Shown: one piece after another, positions 39,980 to 46,302 of the stretch
Layout of the letters: each line of letters opens with the position of its first letter
How positions within the stretch are numbered: position 1 is the stretch's first letter
Assembly (NCBI GenBank): GCA_027491215.1
Contig: JAIXWP010000083.1
Location: forward strand, 1 to 46,302
Source of the DNA: Flavobacteriales bacterium
GTDB lineage: Bacteria; Bacteroidota; Bacteroidia; Flavobacteriales_D; Sanyastnellaceae
DNA length: 46,302 bases
Direction of reading: 5' to 3'
Program-made: the position numbers and the translations under genes
The notes under the pieces: generated by a model
What the model saw: the letters and a program-made list of their open reading frames with translations, nothing else
Databases searched by the model: none
What the model was told of the DNA's origin: nothing

Positions 39980-42340
39980 TCAAAAATACACAGAATACAA
40001 CACTACCGGGAAAAAGCCTGTTTGATATGTTGTTTCAATTTCTTCACTTCGGTTGTTATAACTCTGCATGAATATGTTTTCTCTGTTGGTGATGTTTCGC
40101 ACATCAAATGCAATGCTCTGAGAGAATTTTTTATGATTAATACGATAACTAATCTTGAAGTCTAATCGCGCATATGGGTCGTATTGCTTAGAGAAACTCA
40201 ATGCCTCAGGACGCACTTCTTCTCCCGCGGCTATCGAGGCCTCTAAATCAATCGGTGTGTACATTCTACCACCTGCATAATTGAATTTCGTGTCGAAACT
40301 CAACAAGCTATTCTCTCCAATCTTAAACTCTTTTCCTGCCAAGAAATTGAAAACATAATTGCCATTAAATGCTGTGCTTCGCTCCACGCCATCGCTGCCC
40401 TTGTACTGACTCTCAAATAATGATGTCGTAAACAATACATAGTATCCCTTATTCAAGAAACGCTCTACGGTTAATTCCATTCCATAATTGCTTCCAGTTC
40501 CCTCATTCACGAGATCAGCATTGTTTGGAAAAGTAAAATCTGCTCCGGTATTGAGCATTGAAAAGGCCGTCTGCGCGCGGTCCACAGCGATGTTGTACAA
40601 GTACTGATAATACACCTCTGTTTTGATGCGCAAATTTTCTGTCAACTGAATATCATAACCCACCACTGCATGCGCGGCCTTATTGAAGTCAAGTTGTTTG
40701 TTATTCGCTACCACACTTCCATTATCCAATTCCTGTCTACTGAAATATGTAGGAATAGGCTGCATCTGACTGTGAAGTCCCACACCAAAATTCAAGCTCT
40801 GCCCCGGACGAGTAGCGAAGCGTGCTCCCACGCGTGGCTCAATCGCTGTGCTTGAGTTCAGCAAGAAGTGTTGCGCGTGAATCCCCGTATTGATGGTCCA
40901 TCGGTCGCTGGGTTTGTTCTGCCAAAGCATATATCCTTGCACTAATCCACTCTGCCCTTCAAAATCTTGTTCGCTGAAAAAATAATTGCCCTCGTATCGC
41001 ACACTATCACGAATATCAAACAAGAACAAATCGTACATCGCTCCTACCTTAACTGTATTTCGCGCGCTGCGCTTGCTGTTCACATAGTAGTGACCACTGA
41101 TTTTATTCTGACGCTGATACACACCATAGAAACGATAAGCATTTCCATTAATATCTAGTGTATCAATGAATCCATCTGTACCACCAGTGGTCGCAGCGAT
41201 GATCGCTTTTCCTTGTGTTTTTTCATTGAAAAAATAAACATGCGATACTCCTACTACACCGGTAGTGCTCTTGAACTGCTGATTCTGTCTATTATCTGAA
41301 TATAAATTACTATCTCCCGCGTCCTCTCCTTTGAAGTTGATGAAGCTATTTCCACCCATTCCAAAAACAGAAAACTTACCCGCTTTCTTCGTAGGAATAT
41401 CCACCTTAAACGTGATGTCTTGATACTCCGGAATAGCATTACCGGTGCCGAAATCAATGCCGAGCGAACTCATGATATCGAGAAAAGAGTATCGTCCATT
41501 TACTACATACGTAGCATCACCACCTTTCTTGAAAGGCCCTTCAGCCCCGAATTCTAGCCCGTTGAAACCCATTTGAACTAAGTATTCGCGCTTGTCTCTA
41601 TTACCTGAACGAAGTCTCAAATCAAATACACCTGCAAGAGCATTTCCATAATCCGCCGAAAATGCACTCGTTGCAAAATCGCTGTTCGCGAGATTGTTGA
41701 TGTTGAGTATCGATATCGGACCGCCTGTCGTTCCTACTGTAGCGAAGTGATTAGGGCTAGGAATATCTATGCCTTCCATTCTCCACAATACGCCAGTTGG
41801 AGAATTACCACGAATAATAATATCATTTCTATCATCACTTGCATTGCTCACGCCCGCATAGTTCTGAGCCATACGTGCGGGATCCAGAAGGGTTCCGCTA
41901 TATTTCATAGCCTCGTCAATACTAAACGAGCGCGACGATACAGAGGACATTTTATTAATCGACTCCGCCTTCTCTTCTGTAGCTACTACTTCAACACCAG
42001 AGAGCTCTGTCATATCATCTTCTAACTGAAAATTCAACTCTAAGTCTTTACCAGAGTTCAATAATAGATTGTTGAGCACTTGCGGCTTGTAGCCCACTAT
42101 TCTCACTTGAACAGTCAATCGACCAACAGGCACCTCTTCTATTCTGAAGTACCCTTGATCATCGGTTACCGCTCCCTTGATAGGATCCAACGAGGTAATC
42201 AATACCTGTGCACCAACTACAGGATACTGGCTTTGCTTATCGACTATCACTCCGCGAATCGCACCCACATTCGATGTTTGCGCAAAACCCGCTACTGACA
42301 TGAGTCCCAATACTGCTAGTAAGAAAAGATTTTTCATCAT
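39980..42340 (-). CDS. TonB-dependent receptor with N-terminal carboxypeptidase-regulatory domain
   Basis: I take the ATG at 42338-42340 as start (786 residues); the next codon is also ATG. A signal peptide (MKNLFLLAVLGLMSVAGFAQ) is followed by a carboxypeptidase-regulatory-like domain (IRGVIVDKQSQYPVVGAQVLI, about residues 27-110), a plug domain with IIIRGNSPTGVLWRMEGIDI and SAFSADYGNALAGVFDLRLR, and a barrel ending YSVYF. The signature NEDxGxxR-like plug motifs are diverged, as in many CPD-containing receptors. The ligand cannot be told; there is no SusD partner, which speaks against a polysaccharide system. It heads an operon with a LytS-type kinase and a LytTR regulator, with a 4-base gap. 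A paired direct repeat lies 58-88 bases upstream of the start. Confidence 0.9.
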   Translation of the reverse strand: MMKNLFLLAVLGLMSVAGFAQTSNVGAIRGVIVDKQSQYPVVGAQVLITSLDPIKGAVTDDQGYFRIEEVPVGRLTVQVRIVGYKPQVLNNLLLNSGKDLELNFQLEDDMTELSGVEVVATEEKAESINKMSSVSSRSFSIDEAMKYSGTLLDPARMAQNYAGVSNASDDRNDIIIRGNSPTGVLWRMEGIDIPSPNHFATVGTTGGPISILNINNLANSDFATSAFSADYGNALAGVFDLRLRSGNRDKREYLVQMGFNGLEFGAEGPFKKGGDATYVVNGRYSFLDIMSSLGIDFGTGNAIPEYQDITFKVDIPTKKAGKFSVFGMGGNSFINFKGEDAGDSNLYSDNRQNQQFKSTTGVVGVSHVYFFNEKTQGKAIIAATTGGTDGFIDTLDINGNAYRFYGVYQRQNKISGHYYVNSKRSARNTVKVGAMYDLFLFDIRDSVRYEGNYFFSEQDFEGQSGLVQGYMLWQNKPSDRWTINTGIHAQHFLLNSSTAIEPRVGARFATRPGQSLNFGVGLHSQMQPIPTYFSRQELDNGSVVANNKQLDFNKAAHAVVGYDIQLTENLRIKTEVYYQYLYNIAVDRAQTAFSMLNTGADFTFPNNADLVNEGTGSNYGMELTVERFLNKGYYVLFTTSLFESQYKGSDGVERSTAFNGNYVFNFLAGKEFKIGENSLLSFDTKFNYAGGRMYTPIDLEASIAAGEEVRPEALSFSKQYDPYARLDFKISYRINHKKFSQSIAFDVRNITNRENIFMQSYNNRSEEIETTYQTGFFPVVLYSVYF

Positions 42341-42397
42341 TCTAATTTTGTGATGCAAACTTCCATCGAAGTCATAAACAATAAAATCAAATACCCA

Positions 42398-42428
42398 TGA
42401 ATTGCTTGATTTGATATGTGAATTGCTT
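42398..42428. promoter_or_regulatory. Direct repeat pair, possible LytTR operator upstream of the TonB receptor operon
   Basis: TGAATTGCTT occurs at 42398-42407 and again at 42419-42428, a start-to-start distance of 21 bases, two turns of DNA. LytTR-type regulators bind two direct repeats with about this spacing, and the operon read leftwards from here encodes one. The repeat sequence itself does not match the published AlgR/LytTR consensus closely. Confidence 0.45.
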
Positions 42429-42434
42429 CGTCTT

Positions 42435-42450
42435 GTTAAAAGTAGTTAAC
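42435..42450. promoter_or_regulatory. Small inverted repeat in the divergent intergenic region
   Basis: GTTAAAAGTAGTTAAC holds perfect five-base arms GTTAA and TTAAC around six bases. It lies between the TonB receptor and the RprX-like kinase gene, 61 bases before the kinase start. It could be an operator, but arms this short in AT-rich DNA also arise by chance. Confidence 0.2.
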
Positions 42451-42510
42451 CCCTAATACCAATCATGCCAACACTTTCCTTACTTTGTAATCCCATTTGT
42501 TTCACTTCTT

Positions 42511-44001
42511 ATGAAGTCAAGATATCTTCAATTACTAGTTGCCCTTAGCTGTGTTGCCGTTCTCGGCCTCATAGCTCTTCAAGTATATTGGGTAAATAAT
42601 ACATTCTTGCTTCGTGAACAGGACTTCGAAAGCAACGTCACCAAAGCGCTCAACAAGGTTTCGGAAAAATTAGAAAAAGAAGAGATTCGATTCTTACAAA
42701 ACTCTACTTCTGGCAGCCCTTCTGTTCGCGTGAGCGGAAACGGCAACTCAAACTTGATCATTAGCTCGAGCAAAAAAGATGTGAATCTTGTAAAAGATGC
42801 AACCCTTGATGAAAGCCGCGACTCCGCATTCTACAACAAACTCGGCTCAGGAGGAATCGAGCAGAGTCAAATCCTCAAACAATCAGGCCTACTTGATGAT
42901 ATCATGGGTGGTACGCTCGAACTAGACATTATTTCAAAAAGTATTAATGAACGAATTGACACCACCAAGGTGGATAGCCTCATCAAAGCAGAACTAGAAT
43001 ACTTCGGGATCAAAGCGCCTTTTGAATTGGCAGTATTCAACAAAATGCGCCAACCTCAAATCATTTCAGAAAACTTAAAACCCTACGCTGAGTTATTCTA
43101 TCTCGAAGGTTATAAAGCAAAGCTTTTCCCCAACGATCCTTACTCTGATATAAACTACTTGCGCGTGTGGTTTCCGAATCAAAAGGGATATCTTCTACGC
43201 TCTATGAGCGCGATGCTTGCCACGTCGGGAGCTTTACTGCTTGTAATCATGTTGCTGTTTTCATTCTCAATTCGCACTATTTATCGGCAGAAAAAATTGA
43301 GTGAAATCAAAAATGATTTCATCAATAATATGACGCATGAATTGAAAACTCCAATCGCTACAATTTCACTTGCTTGCGAAGCAATGAACGACCCCGACAT
43401 GCAGAAGAGTACTCGCGCAATGTCTACCTACATCGGTATGATCAACGAAGAAAATAAACGACTGGGGGTGCTCGTAGAAAACGTTCTTCGTACTGCGATT
43501 TTCGAACAAGGTGAAATGCAATTGCGCGTCAACAAAGTGAACATCCACACTGTTATAGAACAAGTGATTCGCAACATTGAGATTCAAGTAAAGAAGAAAA
43601 AAGGACAAATCATTCAACACTTGGATGCAAGCAATCCCGTCATTGAAGGAGATAATTTGCACATCACAAACGTCATCTATAACTTGATTGACAATGCAAT
43701 CAAGTACAGTGAAATTTCTCCGACAGTTGAAATTTTTACACGCGATGAAATGAATGGCGTTGCCATTGCGTTCCGTGATAACGGAATTGGAATTACAAGA
43801 GAAAACCAAAGAAAAATTTTCGATAAACTATACCGCGTTCCAACCGGAAACGTGCACAACGTAAAAGGCTTTGGCCTCGGATTGAGCTACGTGAAAGGGG
43901 TCATTGAAAAACATGGCGGAACGGTAGATGTAGAAAGCGAAGTAAAAAAAGGAAGCACATTCACAATACATATTCCTAGAACATATGAAAAAGAAAGTTA
44001 G
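42511..44001 (+). CDS. RprX-like sensor histidine kinase
   Basis: The 496-residue protein has membrane helices at about residues 8-28 and 232-253, flanking a periplasmic sensor region of about 200 residues without a recognisable fold. The kinase core follows directly, without a HAMP domain: INNMTHELKTPIATISLA with phosphorylated His276, and the ATP-binding boxes NLIDNAIKYSE, FRDNGIGITRENQRKIFDKLYR and GFGLGLSYVKGVIEKHGG. The layout resembles Bacteroides RprX. Its end overlaps the OmpR-family regulator start by 17 bases, so translation is coupled and the two form a cognate pair. It is divergent from the TonB receptor operon across a 170-base region. The signal is unknown; envelope stress is a guess. 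Confidence 0.9.
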   Translation: MKSRYLQLLVALSCVAVLGLIALQVYWVNNTFLLREQDFESNVTKALNKVSEKLEKEEIRFLQNSTSGSPSVRVSGNGNSNLIISSSKKDVNLVKDATLDESRDSAFYNKLGSGGIEQSQILKQSGLLDDIMGGTLELDIISKSINERIDTTKVDSLIKAELEYFGIKAPFELAVFNKMRQPQIISENLKPYAELFYLEGYKAKLFPNDPYSDINYLRVWFPNQKGYLLRSMSAMLATSGALLLVIMLLFSFSIRTIYRQKKLSEIKNDFINNMTHELKTPIATISLACEAMNDPDMQKSTRAMSTYIGMINEENKRLGVLVENVLRTAIFEQGEMQLRVNKVNIHTVIEQVIRNIEIQVKKKKGQIIQHLDASNPVIEGDNLHITNVIYNLIDNAIKYSEISPTVEIFTRDEMNGVAIAFRDNGIGITRENQRKIFDKLYRVPTGNVHNVKGFGLGLSYVKGVIEKHGGTVDVESEVKKGSTFTIHIPRTYEKES

Positions 44002-44680
44002 AGTTTTATTATGCGAAGACGATCCGAATCTCGGTATCCTCTTGTCTGAATATTTGAATGCAAAAAATTTCGAAACAGATCTCGCTACTGATGGTGCAGA
44101 AGGAAGTAAGATGTTCAAGAAAAATTCTTATGACTTCATCATCCTTGATGTAATGATGCCCATCAAAGATGGCTTCACATTAGCTGCTGAAATTCGCCAC
44201 GACGATAAACACATTCCTATCCTTTTCCTTACAGCAAAAAGCATGAAGGAAGATACACTTGAAGGATTCAAAGCTGGTGCAGACGACTACATGACCAAGC
44301 CTTTCAGTATGGAAGAGCTATTGGTAAGAATGACTGCAATCTTACGCCGTTCGGCCGCGCTTCCGGATGATGATGAGGTATTGGAATTCACTATTGGTAA
44401 ATATCATTTCGATTACAATAAGCAACGTTTGCTTTTCAATGACGAAGAACACAAATTGACTACAAAAGAAAACGAACTGCTCTACTTACTTTGCAAAAAC
44501 GTAAATGGTGTGATGGAAAGAACGTTTGCTCTCAAAGCAATCTGGGGCGACGATAATTACTTCAATGGAAGATCAATGGACGTTTACATCGCGAAACTGA
44601 GAAAACACCTCGCACAAGATCCAAGCGTTGAAATATTGAACATCCACGGAAGAGGGTTTAAGCTTATCGCTTCTTCATAG
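43985..44680 (+). CDS. RprY-like OmpR-family response regulator
   Basis: The 231-residue protein has a receiver domain with the acidic cluster EDD at 11-13, the phosphorylation site Asp55 (FIILDVMMPIKDG), the Thr in LFLTAKS and the Lys in DDYMTKPFS. The C-terminal winged helix (about residues 133-230) has LTTKENELLYLLCKN and the recognition helix NYFNGRSMDVYIAKLRKHL, then ILNIHGRGFKLI. This is the OmpR/PhoB type and is close in order to Bacteroides RprY. It overlaps the kinase gene by 17 bases. The next gene, a DUF3098 gene, follows 42 bases later with its own -7 box, so it may not be in the same transcript. Confidence 0.92.
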   Translation: MKKKVRVLLCEDDPNLGILLSEYLNAKNFETDLATDGAEGSKMFKKNSYDFIILDVMMPIKDGFTLAAEIRHDDKHIPILFLTAKSMKEDTLEGFKAGADDYMTKPFSMEELLVRMTAILRRSAALPDDDEVLEFTIGKYHFDYNKQRLLFNDEEHKLTTKENELLYLLCKNVNGVMERTFALKAIWGDDNYFNGRSMDVYIAKLRKHLAQDPSVEILNIHGRGFKLIASS

Positions 44681-44697
44681 AAAGCGATTGAATTGCA

Positions 44698-44705
44698 TAT
44701 ATTTG
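44698..44705 (+). promoter_or_regulatory. -7 box for the DUF3098-uppP-glycosyltransferase operon
   Basis: TATATTTG is a perfect match to TAnnTTTG, 17 bases before the DUF3098 start and 17 bases after the response regulator stop. No -33 TTG is seen at the expected distance. The predicted leader is about 12-14 bases. Confidence 0.5.
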
Positions 44706-44722
44706 CGTCAAACAATCGGTTT

Positions 44723-44971
44723 ATGAGCAAAAACTCGTCATTATCTTTCGCATTTGGCAAGAAAAACTTCTTGTTTGTTCTTGGTGGTCTTGCTGTTGTA
44801 CTTATCGGCTTTATGCTCATGAGCGGCGGCGGTTCTCCTGATCCAAATGTCTTTAATGCAGAGGAATTGTTTAGTGCTCGCCGCATCACTGTAGCCCCAA
44901 TCGTAGTATTGATCGGCTATGTGATCATCGGTTATGGTATTATGCTCAACCCGAATAAAAAGGAATCATGA
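44723..44971 (+). CDS. DUF3098 family small membrane protein
   Basis: I choose the ATG at 44723 (82 residues), because an alternative start at 44693 overlaps the promoter box and adds a poor N-terminus. The protein has two membrane helices (about residues 14-34 and 59-76) joined by a loop [25 protein letters not shown], with the pattern FAFGKKNF at the start. DUF3098 proteins are found in Bacteroidota, usually between ftsX and uppP. Their function is not known; the context suggests a link to cell division or peptidoglycan precursor recycling. The stop overlaps the uppP start by 4 bases (ATGA). Confidence 0.88.
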   Translation: MSKNSSLSFAFGKKNFLFVLGGLAVVLIGFMLMSGGGSPDPNVFNAEELFSARRITVAPIVVLIGYVIIGYGIMLNPNKKES

Positions 44972-45759
44972 CCCTTCTGCAGGCTATCATTATTGCCATC
45001 GTTGAAGGTCTTACTGAATTTCTTCCCATCTCAAGTACTGGGCATATGATTATCGCCCAGCATCTAATGGGTGTACCGAACGATGCATTCACTAAAATGT
45101 TCATTATCACTACGCAATTCTCAGCAATCCTAAGCGTGGTAGTGCTCTACTGGAATCGATTCTTCCAGTCATTCACGTTCTATTTCCGACTCCTAGCAGC
45201 ATTCATTCCTGCAATGGTTCTCGGTTTTTTATTGAACGACTACATCGAGTCTTTACTTGAAAGTGTACTGGTGGTTGCAATCTCTTTGCTACTCGGCGGT
45301 TTTGTATTAATTCTGATTGATAAATATCTCAACCCAAAAGAAGAAACGGAGGTGACCTATCCGAAAGCCTTCAAAATCGGACTGTTTCAATGTATTGCTA
45401 TGATTCCTGGTGTGAGCCGCTCTGCAGCAACCATCATCGGTGGTATGACGCAAGGCCTCACCCGTAAGCAAGCGGCAGAGTTCTCATTTTTCCTCGCGGT
45501 ACCCACTATGTTTGGCGCATCAGTACTCCAACTTTACAAGGGCCTCAAAAACGCTCCAGATGTGTTTTCTGGCGACAATATCACGACGCTGGTAGTTGGA
45601 AACATTGTGGCCTTTATTGTGGCTGTAATCGCCATTAAAGGCTTTATCAGCATTCTTACTAAATTTGGATTCAAAGGCTTTGGATACTACCGCATCATAC
45701 TCGGCGCTATTCTCCTAATCCTCATTGCAAACGGTATCGATCTGCAAATCACAGACTGA
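44968..45759 (+). CDS. uppP: Undecaprenyl-diphosphate phosphatase
   Basis: UppP (BacA) removes a phosphate from undecaprenyl diphosphate, recycling the lipid carrier for peptidoglycan and other surface polymers. The 263-residue integral membrane protein has the first signature [15 protein letters not shown] (about residues 13-27) with the active-site Glu and His, and the second signature [14 protein letters not shown] (about residues 149-162) with the catalytic Ser-Arg. About seven or eight membrane helices are apparent. It overlaps the DUF3098 gene by 4 bases, and a glycosyltransferase starts just after its stop, so all three are probably translated from one transcript. Confidence 0.95.
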   Translation: MTLLQAIIIAIVEGLTEFLPISSTGHMIIAQHLMGVPNDAFTKMFIITTQFSAILSVVVLYWNRFFQSFTFYFRLLAAFIPAMVLGFLLNDYIESLLESVLVVAISLLLGGFVLILIDKYLNPKEETEVTYPKAFKIGLFQCIAMIPGVSRSAATIIGGMTQGLTRKQAAEFSFFLAVPTMFGASVLQLYKGLKNAPDVFSGDNITTLVVGNIVAFIVAVIAIKGFISILTKFGFKGFGYYRIILGAILLILIANGIDLQITD

Positions 45760-45760
45760 T

Positions 45761-46302
45761 TTGAAAACAAAGATTTCTGCTGCCATCATCACGTTCAATG
45801 AAGAACGTAACATTCAACGCTGCCTTGAATCGCTTCAAGGTGTGGTGGATGAAATCGTGGTGGTCGATTCTTTCTCAAAAGATCGTACAGAAGAAATCTG
45901 CAAATCATTCGGAGTACGCTTCATCCAAAATCCTTTTGGCGGACATATTCAGCAAAAGAATTTTGCCATCGATCAAACCTCTCACGATTGGGTGCTTTCT
46001 CTCGATGCTGATGAGGCACTAGATGAAACGCTCAAACAATCGATCCTTACTGTAAAAGATAACCCAACACAACTCGGCTATTCATTCAACCGGCTCACCA
46101 ACTATTGCGGACATTGGGTGAGATATAGCGGTTGGTATCCCGACACAAAAGTGCGACTCGTGCATAAGGCACATGCCCGCTGGACAGGCATCAATCCTCA
46201 CGACCGCCTCGATATGCTGAATAATGAAACGGTGGGACACCTTAATGGAGATCTGCTCCATTACAGCTACTACACGCGTGAAGATCATTTGAAACAAATT
46301 GA
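45761..46302 (+). CDS. Family 2 glycosyltransferase, WaaE/KdtX-like (3' truncated by window end)
   Basis: The frame runs open from a TTG at 45761, one base after the uppP stop, to the end of the window (180 codons and part of one more). The start reads MKTKISAAIITFNEERNIQRC, the usual GT-A nucleotide-binding entry, then EIVVVDSFSKDRTEEI, and the DXD-like LSLDADEALDE. The segment HWVRYSGWYPDTKVRL is characteristic of the WaaE/KdtX-type transferases, which add sugars to lipopolysaccharide core. No ATG fits upstream because of the uppP gene, so the TTG start is favoured. The acceptor and sugar are not known. It is probably co-transcribed with uppP. Confidence 0.85.
   Translation, partial: MKTKISAAIITFNEERNIQRCLESLQGVVDEIVVVDSFSKDRTEEICKSFGVRFIQNPFGGHIQQKNFAIDQTSHDWVLSLDADEALDETLKQSILTVKDNPTQLGYSFNRLTNYCGHWVRYSGWYPDTKVRLVHKAHARWTGINPHDRLDMLNNETVGHLNGDLLHYSYYTREDHLKQI

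Noticed and set aside
42341-42358. A TTG start for the TonB receptor at 42358.
   Set aside because: The added residues MHHKIR precede a complete signal peptide that starts at the two ATG codons at 42335-42340.

Overview
The window looks like a chromosomal fragment of a Bacteroidota species, most likely in the Flavobacteriales. The evidence is type IX secretion (T9SS) sorting domains, a SprF/PorP-like protein, a PorE-like OmpA protein, a SusC-type TonB receptor, DUF3098 next to uppP, many Gln-ending signal peptides (..AQ), no obvious Shine-Dalgarno dependence, and -7 boxes of the form TAnnTTTG. There is no rRNA, tRNA, CRISPR array, insertion sequence or phage gene that I can recognise.

Layout. 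1-1105: the 3' end of a secreted T9SS cargo gene and a convergent DUF3050 gene. 1454-20234: a three-gene surface module made of a 5219-residue adhesin-like protein (signal peptide, IgGFc-binding-like N-terminus, 51 tandem ~89.5-residue two-cysteine beta domains, CHU_C type B sorting domain), a PorP/SprF-like membrane protein and a TPR/beta-propeller/OmpA (PorE-like) protein. The layout resembles sprB-sprF gliding or adhesion loci. 20215-24243: an rRNA methyltransferase and an AsmA-like protein. 24343-29980: an exported superoxide dismutase, an rbfA-methyltransferase-LolC/E-type permease operon, a divergent GNAT-aspartate kinase operon, and truB. 29997-31382: an exported thioredoxin-like protein and a 741-base gene-free stretch full of structure (terminator-like hairpin, G-runs, a nested inverted repeat, short direct repeats). 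31383-38122: a corrinoid adenosyltransferase, queA, a TM2 protein, a PlsC protein fused to a degenerate AMP-binding domain, a helical protein of unknown function, a lipoprotein and a small outer-membrane barrel. 38123-42340: a TonB receptor-LytS-type kinase-LytTR regulator operon. 42511-46302: an RprX/RprY-like two-component pair, DUF3098, uppP and the start of a family 2 glycosyltransferase.

How the genes work together. Most of the window serves the cell envelope: secretion of a giant surface protein through T9SS, outer-membrane uptake and its sensing, lipoprotein or lipid handling, and undecaprenyl phosphate recycling. Housekeeping RNA-modification and translation genes are interspersed. 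The most unusual signals are in the giant gene. Extra cysteines in its repeats always come in pairs, and their positions slide in opposite directions as expected for antiparallel strand pairing. The array has a five-unit higher-order period. One 13-residue block is conserved between repeats while its codons are scrambled. Outside that gene, several genes place a -7-like box exactly four bases before the start codon, which would give leaderless transcripts. A 10-base direct repeat with a 21-base period sits upstream of the LytTR operon. All six convergent gene pairs overlap or lie within three bases of each other.

Limits: all family assignments come from reading motifs by eye. No database search, structure prediction or folding calculation was run.
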